Below, piece after piece: positions 1-9,124 of a DNA stretch of 51,897 nucleotides. The first letter of the stretch is position 1. Every line of letters begins with the position of its first letter. Made by a program: the position numbers and the translations under genes. The notes under the pieces were generated by a model. It had not been told where the DNA came from. It searched no databases and saw only the letters and a list, made by a program, of their open reading frames with translations. The stretch is from Nocardioides sp. (GTDB lineage Bacteria; Actinomycetota; Actinomycetes; Propionibacteriales; Nocardioidaceae), in contig NZ_SSXI01000094.1 in assembly GCF_004803405.1 (NCBI RefSeq), positions 1 through 51,897 on the forward strand, written 5' to 3'.

Positions 1-1
1 C

Positions 2-268
2 GAGGTGGCGGCGCTCCGGGCCGAGGCCGTCGGAGCGCTGCGGCACCTCGCGGTGGTCCGCTACGACGCCTTCGAGGAGATGGGTGGGCGACTCTCGTGG
101 TCGCTCGCGCTCCTCGACGACGCCGGCGACGGCGTCGTCCTCACCTCCATCCGGGGCCGGAACGAGGCGCGGACCTACGCCAAGTCGGTCAGCGGATGGG
201 CCAGCGACCAGGAGCTGTCGCCCGAGGAGTCCGAGGCGGTCGCCCACGCACGCATGGCGCGACTCTGA
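2..268 (+). CDS. DUF4446 family protein (C-terminal part)
   Basis: The open frame runs in from the left edge, so the N-terminus lies outside the window. The visible 88 residues include RYDAFEEMGGRLSWSLALLD, then a stretch ending in SIRGRNEARTYAK, which is the conserved core of DUF4446 proteins of actinobacteria and firmicutes. The family has no established function; members usually have one N-terminal membrane helix, which would be in the missing part. The gene converges on the lipid kinase/phosphatase gene that ends at 372. The family call rests on recognition of this core. Confidence 0.75.
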   Translation, partial: EVAALRAEAVGALRHLAVVRYDAFEEMGGRLSWSLALLDDAGDGVVLTSIRGRNEARTYAKSVSGWASDQELSPEESEAVAHARMARL

Positions 269-371
269 CCGCATTCGGCCGCTCGCCGGAGAACCCCCGT
301 CGCGACGACCCGCGGCGCCGCGCCGGTCGAGGAGGTCGCGGAGGTCGCGCAGCGACCGTCACGAGACCGCA

Positions 372-1946
372 CTACCGGGGGACCCGGACCAGCACCCGTC
401 CGTGGATGCACTCCATGTGCAGCTCGCAGCCCGGGCCGATGGTGTCGCCGTCGAGCTGGCGCGGAGTCTCCTGCGCGGCACGGATCGACACCTTGCGGCC
501 GGTCATCCGGTTGATCGTCTCGTCGGTGTACGGCCGCTTGGCGAGCACCCGGAACGCGAGCGGCAGCCACGACCAGAACCGCTGCGGATAGAGGAGTACG
601 ACGTCCAGCCGGCCGTCGTCGATGGCCGCGTCCGGCAGCAGCGGCATGCCGGCCTGCAGGTAGCCGACGTTGCCGACGACGATCGTCCGGGCCCGGTGCT
701 TGGTCCATTCACCGTCGTCGACGGAGATCTCGACCTTGGCCGGCGGGAACATCAGCGACTTGAGGGCGGAGAGGACGTAGGCCAGCCAGCCGACCTTCTT
801 CTTGATGTCCTCGTTGACGCCCTCCATGATCGCGGCGTCGAACCCCATGCCGGCCATCACCATGAAGTGGGTCTTCTCGACCCCGTCGCCGTGGACCTCG
901 ACCATGTCGATCGCGCGGTCCTGACCGGTGAGCGCGACGTCGATCGCGGCCCGGATGAACAGCGGGATGTCGAGGTTGCGGGCCAGCAGGTTGCCCGTGC
1001 CGGCGGGGACGATCCCGACCGGGATGCCGGTGCCGGCGAGCTCGGCGCACACCTGGCGCACGGTGCCGTCGCCGCCGCAGACGATCACCAGGTCGGCGCC
1101 CTCGACGGAGGCCTGCTCGGCCTGGCCGGTGCCGGAGTCGTCGACCGTCGTGAGATGCCACCGAGGCTCGTTCCAGCCGGCGGCCAGCGCCATCTGGGTC
1201 ACCATCGACTGGAACTGCTCCACCGACTCGACCTTGATCGGGTTGAGGATCACCGAGAGGTTGCGGTGGGACGGGATCGCCTCCGGCAGCGGCTCCGCCT
1301 TGAAGGCGTGGCTGCGGGGGAGCGGGCTGTAGATGGCGATCCCGAGGAGCACCAGTCCCAGCCCCAGCAGGCCACCTCCCAGCACGTCGGTCGGGTAGTG
1401 CCGTCCGAGAAGGACGCGGTCGGCCAGGACCACGGCCACCACGAGCACGACCAGGGCGGCCAGGAGGCGGCGGACGCCCGCGCGGCGGACCAGCATCACC
1501 GCGAGGACCAGCACCAGGGCGCCGTACGCGGTGGTCGAGGAGGCGTGCCCGGACGGGAAGGCGTTGGACTGCAGGAAGAAGTCCGGGTCCTGCCAGAGCG
1601 GCCGGCCGCGGCCCACGAGGACCTTGGCGCCGTAGGTCGCGAGAGCGGTCGCCGACATGACGACCACGACCAGGATCGCAGCGCGCCGGTGGCCCTTGAT
1701 GAACATGAAGGCAGCCAGGACGACGGTCAGCACGGTCATGGCATGCGTTCCGAACGCGATCTCGACCCAGCGGAGCGATTGCAGCAGCCACGACTGGTCC
1801 AGCGCCCAGGCACTGGTGGGCTCGCCGCGGTTGTCGAGGTCGCCCAGCCAGGACCACTCGGACGCCACGCCTCCGGCGAGTGCGGCGAACAGCCCCAGGC
1901 AGATCAGGGACGCCAGGAGGGGCGTCTGGCGGGGTCGGTCGAGCAC
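372..1946 (-). CDS. PAP2 phosphatase / diacylglycerol kinase fusion protein
   Basis: A 524-aa membrane protein joins two lipid enzymes. Residues 10-210 form a PAP2-type phosphatase with several membrane helices and all three motifs: KVLVGRGRP (108-116), PSGH (131-134) and GRHYPTD, with His183 and Asp187. Residues about 230-524 are a diacylglycerol/sphingosine kinase-like catalytic domain with CGGDGT (about 290-295) and PAGTGN (314-319). The fusion suggests coupled dephosphorylation and phosphorylation of lipid head groups at the membrane; such fusions are known in actinobacteria. I chose the GTG at 1946 because a TATCCT hexamer lies exactly 6 nt upstream, fitting a leaderless mRNA. An in-frame GTG at 1964 would overlap that promoter. 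Confidence 0.88.
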   Translation of the reverse strand: MLDRPRQTPLLASLICLGLFAALAGGVASEWSWLGDLDNRGEPTSAWALDQSWLLQSLRWVEIAFGTHAMTVLTVVLAAFMFIKGHRRAAILVVVVMSATALATYGAKVLVGRGRPLWQDPDFFLQSNAFPSGHASSTTAYGALVLVLAVMLVRRAGVRRLLAALVVLVVAVVLADRVLLGRHYPTDVLGGGLLGLGLVLLGIAIYSPLPRSHAFKAEPLPEAIPSHRNLSVILNPIKVESVEQFQSMVTQMALAAGWNEPRWHLTTVDDSGTGQAEQASVEGADLVIVCGGDGTVRQVCAELAGTGIPVGIVPAGTGNLLARNLDIPLFIRAAIDVALTGQDRAIDMVEVHGDGVEKTHFMVMAGMGFDAAIMEGVNEDIKKKVGWLAYVLSALKSLMFPPAKVEISVDDGEWTKHRARTIVVGNVGYLQAGMPLLPDAAIDDGRLDVVLLYPQRFWSWLPLAFRVLAKRPYTDETINRMTGRKVSIRAAQETPRQLDGDTIGPGCELHMECIHGRVLVRVPR

Positions 1947-1952
1947 CCCCGG

Positions 1953-1995
1953 AGGATAGGCCACCTGAAGCGGACCACGAGATTCTCGCTAGCGT
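1953..1995. promoter_or_regulatory. Divergent pair of leaderless promoters
   Basis: On the minus strand TATCCT (1958-1953) lies 6 nt before the GTG at 1946. On the plus strand TAGCGT (1990-1995) lies 6 nt before the ATG at 2002. At this spacing transcription would begin at or next to the start codon. Neither gene has a Shine-Dalgarno sequence. Confidence 0.6.
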
Positions 1996-2001
1996 CGGGG
2001 C

Positions 2002-3018
2002 ATGGCCGCCGAGTCGAACGTCACTGCCTCGTCCGTCACCGCGCCCCCGCAGCGCCGCCTGGGCCGGTCGGGCCTGGTCGTGTCGGCGGTCGGGCTCGGG
2101 TGCAACAACCTCGGACGCCCCGGCACGGCGACCGAGTCGCAGAAGGGGACCGACCGGGTCGTCGGCGCCGCGCTCGACGCCGGGATCACCCTGTTCGACG
2201 TCGCCGACACCTACGGCGCGACGCCGGGCCTCGCCGAGGAGCGGCTCGGCAAGGCCCTCGGCTCCCGCCGCTCCGAGGTCGTCGTGGCGACGAAGTTCGG
2301 CATGGACATGAAGGGCGTCAACGGCCCGGACTTCGGGGCGCGTGGTTCGCGGCGCTACATCCGCACCGCGATCGAGGCGTCGCTGCGCCGACTCGGGACG
2401 GACTGGGTCGACCTCTACCAGTTCCACACGCCCGACCCCTCGACCCCGATCGAGGAGACGCTCTCGGCGCTCGACGACCTGGTCCGGGAGGGGAAGGTCC
2501 GCTACGTGGGCCATTCGAACCGCGCGGGCTGGCAGATCGCGGAGGCGGAGCTCGTGGCTCGACAGCTCGGCGTGGAGCGCTTCGTGTCGGCGCAGAACCA
2601 CTACAACCTCACCGACCGCCGCGCTGAGCTCGAGGTGCTGCCCGCCTCCCGTGCGTTCGGGCTCGGCGTGCTCCCGTACTTCCCGCTCGCCAACGGAGTG
2701 CTCACCGGCAAGTACGCCACCGGGGTGCCCCCGGAGGGCTCGCGACTGACCCGGGGCCGCCAGTACCTGCTCGAGGCCGCCGTCTCCCCGCCGCTGCGGT
2801 CCTACTCGGCGTTCGCGCGCGAGCGTGGTGTCCCGGAGGTGACCGTCGCGATCGGCTGGCTGCTCGCGCAGGAGCCGGTGACCTCGGTGATCGCGGGCGC
2901 GACCGCACCGGAGCAGGCCGTCGCCAACGCGGCGGCGGCGCACTGGGGGCCCACGCACGACGACCTCGCCGAGCTGGACACGATGTTCCCGTCGCCCGAA
3001 CCGATCTCCCCCTTCTGA
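2002..3018 (+). CDS. Aldo/keto reductase
   Basis: A 338-aa soluble oxidoreductase of the aldo/keto reductase family, which reduces carbonyl groups with NADPH on a TIM barrel. The catalytic tetrad is visible: Asp66 and Tyr71 in FDVADTYG, Lys98 in VATKFG and His142 in YQFHTPDPS. The C-terminal segment [18 protein letters not shown] matches the cofactor-binding end of the family, and the length is normal. The first 20 residues are an unconserved extension; the ATG at 2002 is preferred because TAGCGT sits 6 nt upstream. The substrate cannot be told. It is a single gene, divergent from the lipid kinase/phosphatase fusion. Confidence 0.9.
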   Translation: MAAESNVTASSVTAPPQRRLGRSGLVVSAVGLGCNNLGRPGTATESQKGTDRVVGAALDAGITLFDVADTYGATPGLAEERLGKALGSRRSEVVVATKFGMDMKGVNGPDFGARGSRRYIRTAIEASLRRLGTDWVDLYQFHTPDPSTPIEETLSALDDLVREGKVRYVGHSNRAGWQIAEAELVARQLGVERFVSAQNHYNLTDRRAELEVLPASRAFGLGVLPYFPLANGVLTGKYATGVPPEGSRLTRGRQYLLEAAVSPPLRSYSAFARERGVPEVTVAIGWLLAQEPVTSVIAGATAPEQAVANAAAAHWGPTHDDLAELDTMFPSPEPISPF

Positions 3019-3060
3019 TCCTCGTGGGAAACCGCCGCGCGACAGGTCGGCGCCGCCGGA

Positions 3061-3066
3061 TAGCCT
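3061..3066 (+). promoter_or_regulatory. Leaderless -10 element of serS
   Basis: TAGCCT lies 7 nt before the serS ATG at 3074, placing the transcription start at the start codon. Confidence 0.55.
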
Positions 3067-3073
3067 CGGGGGC

Positions 3074-4378
3074 ATGATCGACCCGCGCATCCTCCGTGAC
3101 GAGCCCGACCGCGTCCGCGCCGCCCAGGCCAAGCGCGGGCTGTCCGACGGCGTGGTCGATCGGGCGCTTGCGGCGGACGCCGCGCGCCGGCAGGCGATCA
3201 GCACGTTCGAGGCCAAGCGCGGTGAGCAGAAGGCGCTCGGCGCGAAGATCCCCAAGGCGCAGGGCGAGGAGAAGCAGGAGCTCCTGGAGCAGACCAAGGC
3301 GCTCGCCGCCGAGGTGAAGGACGCCGAGGCCGCGCGGGTCGCCGCCGAGGAGGAGTGGGCGGCCGCACTCGCCGACATCCCGAACCTCGCCGCCGACGAG
3401 GCGCCGGCGGGCGGCGAGGACGACTTCGTGGTCCTCGAGCACATCGGGGAGCCACGTGACTTCGCCGCGGAGGGGTTCGAGCCGCGCGACCATGTGGAGC
3501 TCGGCCGGATCCTCGGCGCCATCGACCTGGACCGGGGCGCGAAGGTGAGCGGCAGCCGCTTCTACTTCCTGACCGGCATCGGTGCGCAGCTCGAGCTGGC
3601 CCTGGTCAACATGGCCATGGACCAGGCCCGCAACGCCGGGTTCACCCAGGTGATCGCCCCGGCGCTGGTGCGGCCCCGCGCGATGGAGGGGACCGGGTTC
3701 CTCGGCCAGGCTGCCGACGACGTGTACCGGATCGAGGGGGAGGACCTCTACCTGGTCGGCACCTCGGAGGTCCCGATGGCGGCCTTCCACTCCGACGAGA
3801 TCCTCGACGCCTCGTCGCTGCCGCTGCGCTACGCCTCGTTCAGCCCGTGCTTCCGCAAGGAGGCAGGCTCGCACGGCAAGGACACGAAGGGGATCATCCG
3901 GGTCCACTGGTTCGACAAGGTCGAGATGTTCGTCTACTCGACGCTCGAGGACTCCTACGAGGAGCACCAGCGGCTGCTCGGGTGGGAGAAGGAGTTCCTC
4001 GACAAGCTCGAGCTCGCCTACCGGGTGATCGACGTGGCGGCGGGCGACCTCGGCCTCTCCGCGATCCGGAAGTTCGACTGCGAGGCGTGGATCCCGACCC
4101 AGGGCAAGTACCGCGAGCTCACCTCGACCTCCAACTGCACCGAGTTCCAGGCCCGCAACCTCGACATCCGTGGCCGCTTCCCCGACGGTGGCGGCGCGGG
4201 CGGGACGACGACCAGACCGGTCGCGACCCTCAACGGCACCCTCACCGCCATCACCCGCGCCATCGTCGCGATCCTGGAGACGCACCAGCAGGCAGACGGC
4301 TCGGTCCGGGTGCCGACGGCACTGCGGCCCTACCTCGGCGGGCTCGAGGTCATCGAGCCCGTGCACCCGGTCTCATGA
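3074..4378 (+). CDS. serS: Seryl-tRNA synthetase
   Basis: A 434-aa class II aminoacyl-tRNA synthetase that charges tRNA-Ser with serine in the cytoplasm. Residues 1-105 form the N-terminal tRNA-binding arm, rich in charged helix ([20 protein letters not shown]). The catalytic core follows: the serine-binding TSE loop (230-232), motif 2 [14 protein letters not shown] (260-273) and motif 3 around residues 385-420, with TLNGT and [10 protein letters not shown]. Length and ending are typical. The ATG at 3074 has a leaderless -10 hexamer. The stop overlaps the ATG of the downstream HAD gene, so the two are probably translated together. Two tRNA-Ser genes occur about 10 kb away. Confidence 0.97.
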   Translation: MIDPRILRDEPDRVRAAQAKRGLSDGVVDRALAADAARRQAISTFEAKRGEQKALGAKIPKAQGEEKQELLEQTKALAAEVKDAEAARVAAEEEWAAALADIPNLAADEAPAGGEDDFVVLEHIGEPRDFAAEGFEPRDHVELGRILGAIDLDRGAKVSGSRFYFLTGIGAQLELALVNMAMDQARNAGFTQVIAPALVRPRAMEGTGFLGQAADDVYRIEGEDLYLVGTSEVPMAAFHSDEILDASSLPLRYASFSPCFRKEAGSHGKDTKGIIRVHWFDKVEMFVYSTLEDSYEEHQRLLGWEKEFLDKLELAYRVIDVAAGDLGLSAIRKFDCEAWIPTQGKYRELTSTSNCTEFQARNLDIRGRFPDGGGAGGTTTRPVATLNGTLTAITRAIVAILETHQQADGSVRVPTALRPYLGGLEVIEPVHPVS

Positions 4379-5262
4379 GCGGGGAGCCGACGGTCCTCCC
4401 GACCGAGCGGACCTCCGAGCAGTGGAGGCCCAAGCTCGTCGCCCTCGACATCGACGGCACCCTCCTGAAGTGGGTGGTCGGCCTGGGCATGAGCCACGAG
4501 GAGGTGACCCCGGCCGTCCACGACGCGGTCCAGGGCGTGCTCGACGCGGGCGCGCACGTCGTACTCGCATCGGGGCGGGCGCCGCACAACATGACGGTCG
4601 TCGCCGACATGCTCGCGCTCCACGGTCACGGCGAGCGGCTGTGGATCGTGGCGGCCAACGGCGCGGTGGTGCTGCGCTATCCCCCGATGGAGGTGGTCCA
4701 CGAGGTCACCTTCGACGCCCGGCCCGCGGTCCGCGCCGTGCTGGAGAGGCATCCGGAGGCGCTGGTCGCGGTGGAGCAGCGCGGCATCGGGTACCGCGTC
4801 TCCGCGCCCTTCCCCGAGGGCGAGCTGGGCGGCACGACCACGGTGACCGACGTCGAGGAGATGGTCGCCAATCCGGTGAGCCGCGTGATCATCCGCGACC
4901 CGAAGGCGACCGCCGAGGACTTCGTGAAGCTCGCCGAGGGCCTGGGCCTGCACGGCACCGACTACGTCGTGGGCTGGACCGCGTGGCTCGACCTCGCGCC
5001 GGTCGGGGTCTCGAAGGCCTCCGGCCTCGAGTACGTCGCGGGGCAGCTCGGTGTGGACCCGGCGGACGTGCTGGCGATCGGCGACGGGCGCAACGACATC
5101 GAGATGCTCCAGTGGGCCGGTCGCGGTGTCGCGATGGGCCAGGCGGTCGACGAGGTGAAGGCGGTCGCCGACGCGGTGACCGACTCGGTCGACGTCGACG
5201 GAGCGGCGGTCGAGCTGGCCCGGTGGTTCCCCCTGGCCGCGTCTGGTGGGATGGACGGGTGA
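4375..5262 (+). CDS. HAD-superfamily hydrolase (Cof-like)
   Basis: A 295-aa phosphatase of the HAD superfamily. Motif I is LDIDGTLL with nucleophile Asp25 and Asp27; motif II is VLASGR; the C-terminal motif is [10 protein letters not shown], with the acidic pair that binds magnesium. The spacing leaves a large cap between motifs II and III, as in Cof/YidA-type proteins that dephosphorylate small phosphorylated metabolites. The ATG at 4375 overlaps the serS stop (ATGA), indicating translational coupling. HAD genes downstream of serS are common in actinobacteria. The substrate is unknown. Confidence 0.88.
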   Translation: MSGEPTVLPTERTSEQWRPKLVALDIDGTLLKWVVGLGMSHEEVTPAVHDAVQGVLDAGAHVVLASGRAPHNMTVVADMLALHGHGERLWIVAANGAVVLRYPPMEVVHEVTFDARPAVRAVLERHPEALVAVEQRGIGYRVSAPFPEGELGGTTTVTDVEEMVANPVSRVIIRDPKATAEDFVKLAEGLGLHGTDYVVGWTAWLDLAPVGVSKASGLEYVAGQLGVDPADVLAIGDGRNDIEMLQWAGRGVAMGQAVDEVKAVADAVTDSVDVDGAAVELARWFPLAASGGMDG

Positions 5263-5873
5263 GGCACGTGCTCCGACCCCTGCTCCCGGGCGCCGCGCTG
5301 CTCGCGGCGCTGCTGCCGATGCTGGTCGCCGTGGCGCCGCCCGCCGGGGCGCTTCCGGTCGACGCGTGCATGCCGCTCGACCTCAACGACGAGGCGGCCG
5401 TGGTCGAGCGGGCCGAGAAGGTCGACGACGTCTTCGTCGGCAGGGTCGACGCCGTCGTACGACGCACCGCGGCGCACCGCGTCACCGTCACCACAGTGCT
5501 GTCCGGCGACCTCAGGCTCGGCCAGAAGATCACCGTCGTGTTCGACCGCTCCGCCGAGGGCAGCAAGCGGCTGCTGGGCGAACGCGAGACCCACCTGTTC
5601 TTCACCCGCGACGTGGGGGGCGCGGTGCGCGCCGACTACTGCGAGGGGAGCCAGGAGCTCCCCGGTGGGCTCAGCGCGCCGATGCAGCGCACCCTCGAGG
5701 ACTACCTCAGCGGAGCGCCGGAGCCGCCGGCCCGGGTCGCGCTCCACACGCCCGACGGCGGCACCGAGGATCCGCCGCGGCTGAGCCGCATCGTCGCGCC
5801 GGGCGCCGCGATCAGCCTGGTCGGCGTGCTGGGGCTGTTCCTGCTCGCGCGGGTCGGTCGCCGTCGCGCCTGA
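5259..5873 (+). CDS. Secreted, C-terminally membrane-anchored hypothetical protein
   Basis: A 204-aa protein of unknown function. It has an N-terminal signal peptide (about residues 1-33, with LLPGAALLAALLPMLVAVAP and an ALP cleavage-like site), a predicted extracellular beta-rich region with two cysteines, and a C-terminal helix AAISLVGVLGLFLLARVG followed by RRRA. The topology would place the middle region outside the cell, tied to the membrane. The GTG at 5259 overlaps the upstream stop (GTGA); GTG at 5268 is an alternative. It is the third gene of the serS operon. The pattern ERAEKVDDVFVGRVDAV recalls OB-fold secreted proteins, but I do not assign a family. Confidence 0.7.
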   Translation: MRHVLRPLLPGAALLAALLPMLVAVAPPAGALPVDACMPLDLNDEAAVVERAEKVDDVFVGRVDAVVRRTAAHRVTVTTVLSGDLRLGQKITVVFDRSAEGSKRLLGERETHLFFTRDVGGAVRADYCEGSQELPGGLSAPMQRTLEDYLSGAPEPPARVALHTPDGGTEDPPRLSRIVAPGAAISLVGVLGLFLLARVGRRRA

Positions 5874-5933
5874 CGCGCCGGACACACCCGACGGATCAGC
5901 GGCCCAGTCCGACTGGGTGACCCTTTCCCGTCC

Positions 5934-5962
5934 TTGACCTCGGGGGACGATGCGGAGATATT
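5934..5962 (+). promoter_or_regulatory. Sigma-70-like promoter before the DUF2975/XRE pair
   Basis: TTGACC (5934-5939), a 17-nt spacer, then GATATT (5957-5962). This AT-rich patch is unusual for the region and lies about 40 nt before the ATG at 6001, which has AGGAACG as a ribosome binding site. Confidence 0.5.
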
Positions 5963-6000
5963 GATTCACAATAAAACCGCGTCGAAGGTCAGGAACGCCC

Positions 6001-6768
6001 ATGCGCTCAAACCGCAGCTTCATGATGGCTGGCTGGATCGCGCTGACGGCCGCGGTCATGGCGACGCTGGGGGCGCTGCTGGTAGCCGCCGTCGGCGTCG
6101 CCGGGTTGGCCGGCTGGAGCGACTACGCCCACCGGATCAGCCTGGTGCCCGGCACGCACCTGCTGGACATGACCTACCAGCCGTCCTGGGAGGTCCGCGC
6201 CTTCACCGAGGTCTGTCCCCGGATCAACCTGCGCCATCCCGAGCGCGACTGCGAGAACGTTCTCCTCCGCGATGCGCACGGCCCCCGCGAGGACCCACCG
6301 TTCCTGCTCCCGGACGACGACATTCAAGCGGTATCGGCCCATCTCGAGGGTCGCCTGTTGTTCGACGCCGACCCGGGATGGAACCCTCTCGTCGCCTCCC
6401 TGTACGGAATGACGGTGCTCAGCCTGCTTGTCCTTGCCTTCATGCTGTCGCAGCTGTGGCTGCTGCTGCGCGCCGTCTCCCGTGACGCACCGTTCACCGA
6501 CCAGGTCGTGCGCCGGCTGCGCGTCATCGGCGTCACCCTGATCGCCTGGGAGCTGCTGGAGCCCTTCCTGTGGCTGTTCCTCAGCCCCAAGGCCTGGGAG
6601 TACGGCTTCGTCCGCGCGGGTGCCCGGGGTGCGGGCCTCGAACTGGGGTCGATGGAGCCAGGCGGACCGCAGCTCACGTGGATGGCGTTCGGGGCACTGC
6701 TGCTGCTGCTGGCGCAGGTCTTCCAGCGTGGCGTTCGCCTGGAACACGACCAGAGGCTCACGGTCTGA
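6001..6768 (+). CDS. DUF2975-type membrane protein
   Basis: A 255-aa integral membrane protein with four predicted helices: about 9-38 (WIALTAAVMATLGALLVAAV), 137-160 (LYGMTVLSLLVLAFMLSQLW), 178-195 (VIGVTLIAWELLEPFLWL) and 225-243. The pattern of one helix, an external loop, then SRDAPFTDQVVRRLRVIG matches DUF2975 proteins, which are almost always encoded with a small YozG-type XRE regulator, as here. Function is unknown. The stop overlaps the ATG of that regulator, so the two genes form a coupled pair. An AGGAACG ribosome site and an upstream promoter support the start. Confidence 0.72.
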   Translation: MRSNRSFMMAGWIALTAAVMATLGALLVAAVGVAGLAGWSDYAHRISLVPGTHLLDMTYQPSWEVRAFTEVCPRINLRHPERDCENVLLRDAHGPREDPPFLLPDDDIQAVSAHLEGRLLFDADPGWNPLVASLYGMTVLSLLVLAFMLSQLWLLLRAVSRDAPFTDQVVRRLRVIGVTLIAWELLEPFLWLFLSPKAWEYGFVRAGARGAGLELGSMEPGGPQLTWMAFGALLLLLAQVFQRGVRLEHDQRLTV

Positions 6769-7022
6769 TGGCGATCGACATCCGCCTCGACCATGTCCTG
6801 CTCGACCGCCGGATGACCCTCACCGAGCTCGCTGATCGCGTCGGCATCACCGTCGCCAACCTCTCGATCCTCAAGACCGGCAAGGCGCGGGCGATCCGTC
6901 TCTCGACCCTCGATGCGATCTGCCGAGAGCTCGACTGCCAGCCCGGCGACCTGCTGACCTACGTCCCGGACCACGCGTCGGGGAACGCCCGCGCCACACG
7001 TCGCACTGGTCAGCGCCCGTAA
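6768..7022 (+). CDS. XRE/YozG-type small helix-turn-helix regulator
   Basis: An 84-aa protein that is almost entirely a Cro/XRE helix-turn-helix (residues 16-66). LTELADRVGITVANLSILKT gives the two helices, and LDAICRELDCQPGDLLTY is the conserved tail typical of YozG-type regulators. It probably binds its own promoter region and controls the membrane protein encoded immediately upstream, with which it overlaps (TGATG). The C-terminal 17 residues are basic and unconserved. Confidence 0.85.
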   Translation: MAIDIRLDHVLLDRRMTLTELADRVGITVANLSILKTGKARAIRLSTLDAICRELDCQPGDLLTYVPDHASGNARATRRTGQRP

Positions 7023-7031
7023 TCGGGGCGC
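7013..7031. terminator. Possible bidirectional terminator hairpin
   Basis: GCGCCC and GGGCGC flank a 7-nt loop between the convergent XRE gene and bpa. The stem is short and there is no T-run, so the call is weak. Confidence 0.3.
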
Positions 7032-7058
7032 GCCGTCGCCAATAGGGACAACGCTCGG

Positions 7059-7655
7059 CTAGAGGTACATCCCGCCGGAGCGGGGCTCCTCGCCGGACTG
7101 CGGGGCGGCGCCCGGTTGCTGGCCGGTCTGATGCGCAGGGCCGCCCATCCCCTGCGGCAGCGCCTTGCGGATCTGCTCGAACTGCGCCCTCGCCGCCATC
7201 TGCTGGGCGTAGATCGCCGTCTGGATGCCGTGGAACAGGCCCTCCAGCCAGCCGACCAGCTGCGCCTGCGCGATCCGGAGCTCGGCCTCCGACGGGGTGA
7301 CGTTCTCGGTGAACGGGAGCGACAGGCGCTCCAGCTCCTCGACCAGCTCGGGCGCCAGGCCCTCCTCGAGCTCGGCGATCGAGGACCGGTGGATCGCGGC
7401 GAGGCGGTGGCGGCTGGCCTCGTCGAGCGGCGCCGCCTTCACCTCCTCCAGCAGCTGGCGGATCATGCTGCCGATCCGCATCACCTTCGCCGGCTGCTCG
7501 ACCAGGTCGGTCAGCGAGCGCTCGCTGTCGTCGTCCCCGTCGTCGTTGCCGTCGGCCTGCTGCACGGCCGATGCCGGCACGCTGCCGATCGGCTGCCCGT
7601 CGGGTCCGATCACCACGATCTGCTCTTCCGGTGCGGAGCTGGCGTTGTCGGTCAT
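7059..7655 (-). CDS. bpa: Bacterial proteasome activator Bpa
   Basis: A 198-aa protein of the Bpa (PafE, DUF2587) family, the ATP-independent ring that opens the 20S proteasome gate in actinobacteria. The conserved helical core runs from about 50 to 160 (ERSLTDLVEQPAKVMRIGSM; VGWLEGLFHGIQTAIYAQQ). The tail is Gly/Pro-rich and ends in GGMYL; a C-terminal tyrosine-leucine pair docks into the proteasome alpha ring in characterised homologues (GQYL there). The ATG at 7655 is preferred over a TTG 18 nt upstream because TAGGTT sits 7 nt before the ATG. The N-terminal acidic stretch (DDGDDDSE) is typical of a disordered leader. Confidence 0.9.
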   Translation of the reverse strand: MTDNASSAPEEQIVVIGPDGQPIGSVPASAVQQADGNDDGDDDSERSLTDLVEQPAKVMRIGSMIRQLLEEVKAAPLDEASRHRLAAIHRSSIAELEEGLAPELVEELERLSLPFTENVTPSEAELRIAQAQLVGWLEGLFHGIQTAIYAQQMAARAQFEQIRKALPQGMGGPAHQTGQQPGAAPQSGEEPRSGGMYL

Positions 7656-7662
7656 GGGGACA

Positions 7663-7668
7663 AACCTA
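7663..7668 (-). promoter_or_regulatory. Leaderless -10 element of bpa
   Basis: Read on the minus strand, TAGGTT is followed by 7 nt and the bpa ATG. No ribosome binding site is present. Confidence 0.5.
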
Positions 7669-7707
7669 GCCAACGCCCCGTCATCACGAGGGCGGAGGTT
7701 TCGCCGG

Positions 7708-8691
7708 TCAGAGGGTGAGCAGCACCTTGCCCACGTTGCTGCTGGACTCGACGAGGCGGTGAGCCTCGGCGACCCGGTCGAGCGGCAGCACGTGGGAGAC
7801 CACGGGCTCGATCGACCCGTCGGCGACGAGGGGCCACACGTTCTCGACGACCGACCCGCAGATCCGCCCCTTGTCCTCGGCGGGCCGCGACCGGAGCGTC
7901 GAGCCGATCACCGCGGCGCGCTTCGAGAGCAGCTTGCCGATGTTGAGCTCGGCCTTCGTGCCGCCCTGCATGCCGATGATCACCAGCCGGCCCTCGGTGG
8001 CGAGCACGTCGACGTTCCGCGCGAGGTACTTGGCGGCCATGTTGTCGAGCACGACGTCGGCGCCACGGCCGTCGGTCGCCTCCTTCACCACCGCGACGAA
8101 GTCGTCCTCGCGGTAGTCGATCGCCGCCTCCGCGCCGAGCGCCACACATCGCTCGCGCTTCTCCGCCGTGCCTGCGGTCGTGAACACCCTCGCCCCGGAC
8201 CTCGCCGCGAGCTGGATCGCGAACGTCCCGATCCCGCCGCCGCCGCCGTGGACGAGGAACACCTCGCCCGGCCGCAGCGCGGCCACCATGAAGACGTTGG
8301 ACCACACGGTGCAGGCGACCTCGGGCAGCGCGGCCGCGGTCACCAGGTCGACGCCGCCGGGAACCGGCATCACCTGACCAGCAGGTACGACGACCCGACT
8401 CGCGTAGCCACCGCCGGCCAGCAGTGCGCAGACCTGGTCGCCCACCGACCAGCCGACCACCCCTGGGCCCAGCGCCGCGACGGTGCCGCTGCACTCCAGG
8501 CCGATCACGTCCGAGGCGCCGGGCGGCGGCGGATAGAAGCCCTGTCGCTGGAGCAGGTCGGCCCGGTTGACGGCCGTCGCGGCCACCTCGAGCAGGACCT
8601 CGCCCGGTCCGGGCTCGGGATCGGGGAGCTCGACGACGGTCAGGACCTCAGGGCCACCGGGGCCGGTCGTGGTGACGGTGCGCATGCGCAC
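7708..8691 (-). CDS. NAD(P)H quinone oxidoreductase (PIG3-like zinc-independent MDR)
   Basis: A 327-aa medium-chain dehydrogenase/reductase lacking the zinc ligands of alcohol dehydrogenases. N-terminal AVNRADLLQRQGFYPPPPGA is the hallmark of the PIG3/TP53I3 quinone oxidoreductase branch. The Rossmann motif VHGGGGGIGTFAIQLA lies near residue 145. Family members reduce quinones or enones with NADPH. The start is either the ATG at 8691 or the ATG two codons later; the annotated one gives the family-normal length. It is a single gene convergent with no clear partner. Confidence 0.88.
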   Translation of the reverse strand: MRMRTVTTTGPGGPEVLTVVELPDPEPGPGEVLLEVAATAVNRADLLQRQGFYPPPPGASDVIGLECSGTVAALGPGVVGWSVGDQVCALLAGGGYASRVVVPAGQVMPVPGGVDLVTAAALPEVACTVWSNVFMVAALRPGEVFLVHGGGGGIGTFAIQLAARSGARVFTTAGTAEKRERCVALGAEAAIDYREDDFVAVVKEATDGRGADVVLDNMAAKYLARNVDVLATEGRLVIIGMQGGTKAELNIGKLLSKRAAVIGSTLRSRPAEDKGRICGSVVENVWPLVADGSIEPVVSHVLPLDRVAEAHRLVESSSNVGKVLLTL

Positions 8692-8744
8692 AGTGTGCCG
8701 GTACCGCCGCGCATCTCAGCCACGGACGGTCGCTGCGCGAGCGC

Positions 8745-9071
8745 TCAGACCACGGCGTCCTCGTCGTCGTAGACGAGCTCGGGGAGCTCGTCGACCTCGA
8801 CGTCGTCGTAGTCCTCCTCCGCCGTCGCGCCCGGCGGCCGGTCCCAGGCCTCGGCCAGGGCCTGTGCCTTGGCGGCCAGCCGCTCGACCCGGTCAGGGTT
8901 CGCCTCCTGCTCGCCTGCGGCATAGCCCAGGAGGAACGCGGTCACCGGGCCCGCGGCGTGGTGGACGTTCTCCGTGGTCAAGCGAGCCAGGTCGCTCAGC
9001 AGGCCTTCGTCAGCCTCGGCGTCGATGTCGAGCACGTCGCACAGCTCGTCGATCCAGTCGTGGAGGTTCAC
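8745..9071 (-). CDS. DUF6457 domain protein
   Basis: A 108-aa acidic soluble protein. The first 75 residues (LHDWIDELCDVLDIDAE ... AAGPVTAFLLGYAAG) match DUF6457, a small helical domain that in actinobacteria is encoded beside, or fused to, a molybdenum-cofactor nucleotidyltransferase. Such a gene lies immediately upstream here. The C-terminus is highly acidic (DYDDVEVDELPELVYDDED). The GTG start at 9071 is preferred because the frame upstream loses family similarity. Its role in cofactor maturation is inferred only from context. Confidence 0.7.
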   Translation of the reverse strand: MNLHDWIDELCDVLDIDAEADEGLLSDLARLTTENVHHAAGPVTAFLLGYAAGEQEANPDRVERLAAKAQALAEAWDRPPGATAEEDYDDVEVDELPELVYDDEDAVV

Positions 9072-9124
9072 CGGTCCAGAGTGATCCTCGGAACCGCGAC
9101 CTGACAAGACCCAATCGGTCAGAC

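Noticed and set aside
84..2627. Very long plus-strand frame opposite and across the lipid kinase fusion and the aldo/keto reductase gene
   Set aside because: It is low-complexity, rich in Arg, Asp, His and Gln, has no motif, and overlaps two genes with complete catalytic motifs. It is a shadow of high-GC coding DNA.
709..3522. 937-residue minus-strand frame across three genes
   Set aside because: Arg/Pro/Gly-rich with no recognisable domain; it lies antisense to serS and the aldo/keto reductase gene.
2702..4366. 554-residue minus-strand frame opposite serS
   Set aside because: Composition (Leu/Asp/Arg/His) is that of an antisense frame, and serS is certain.
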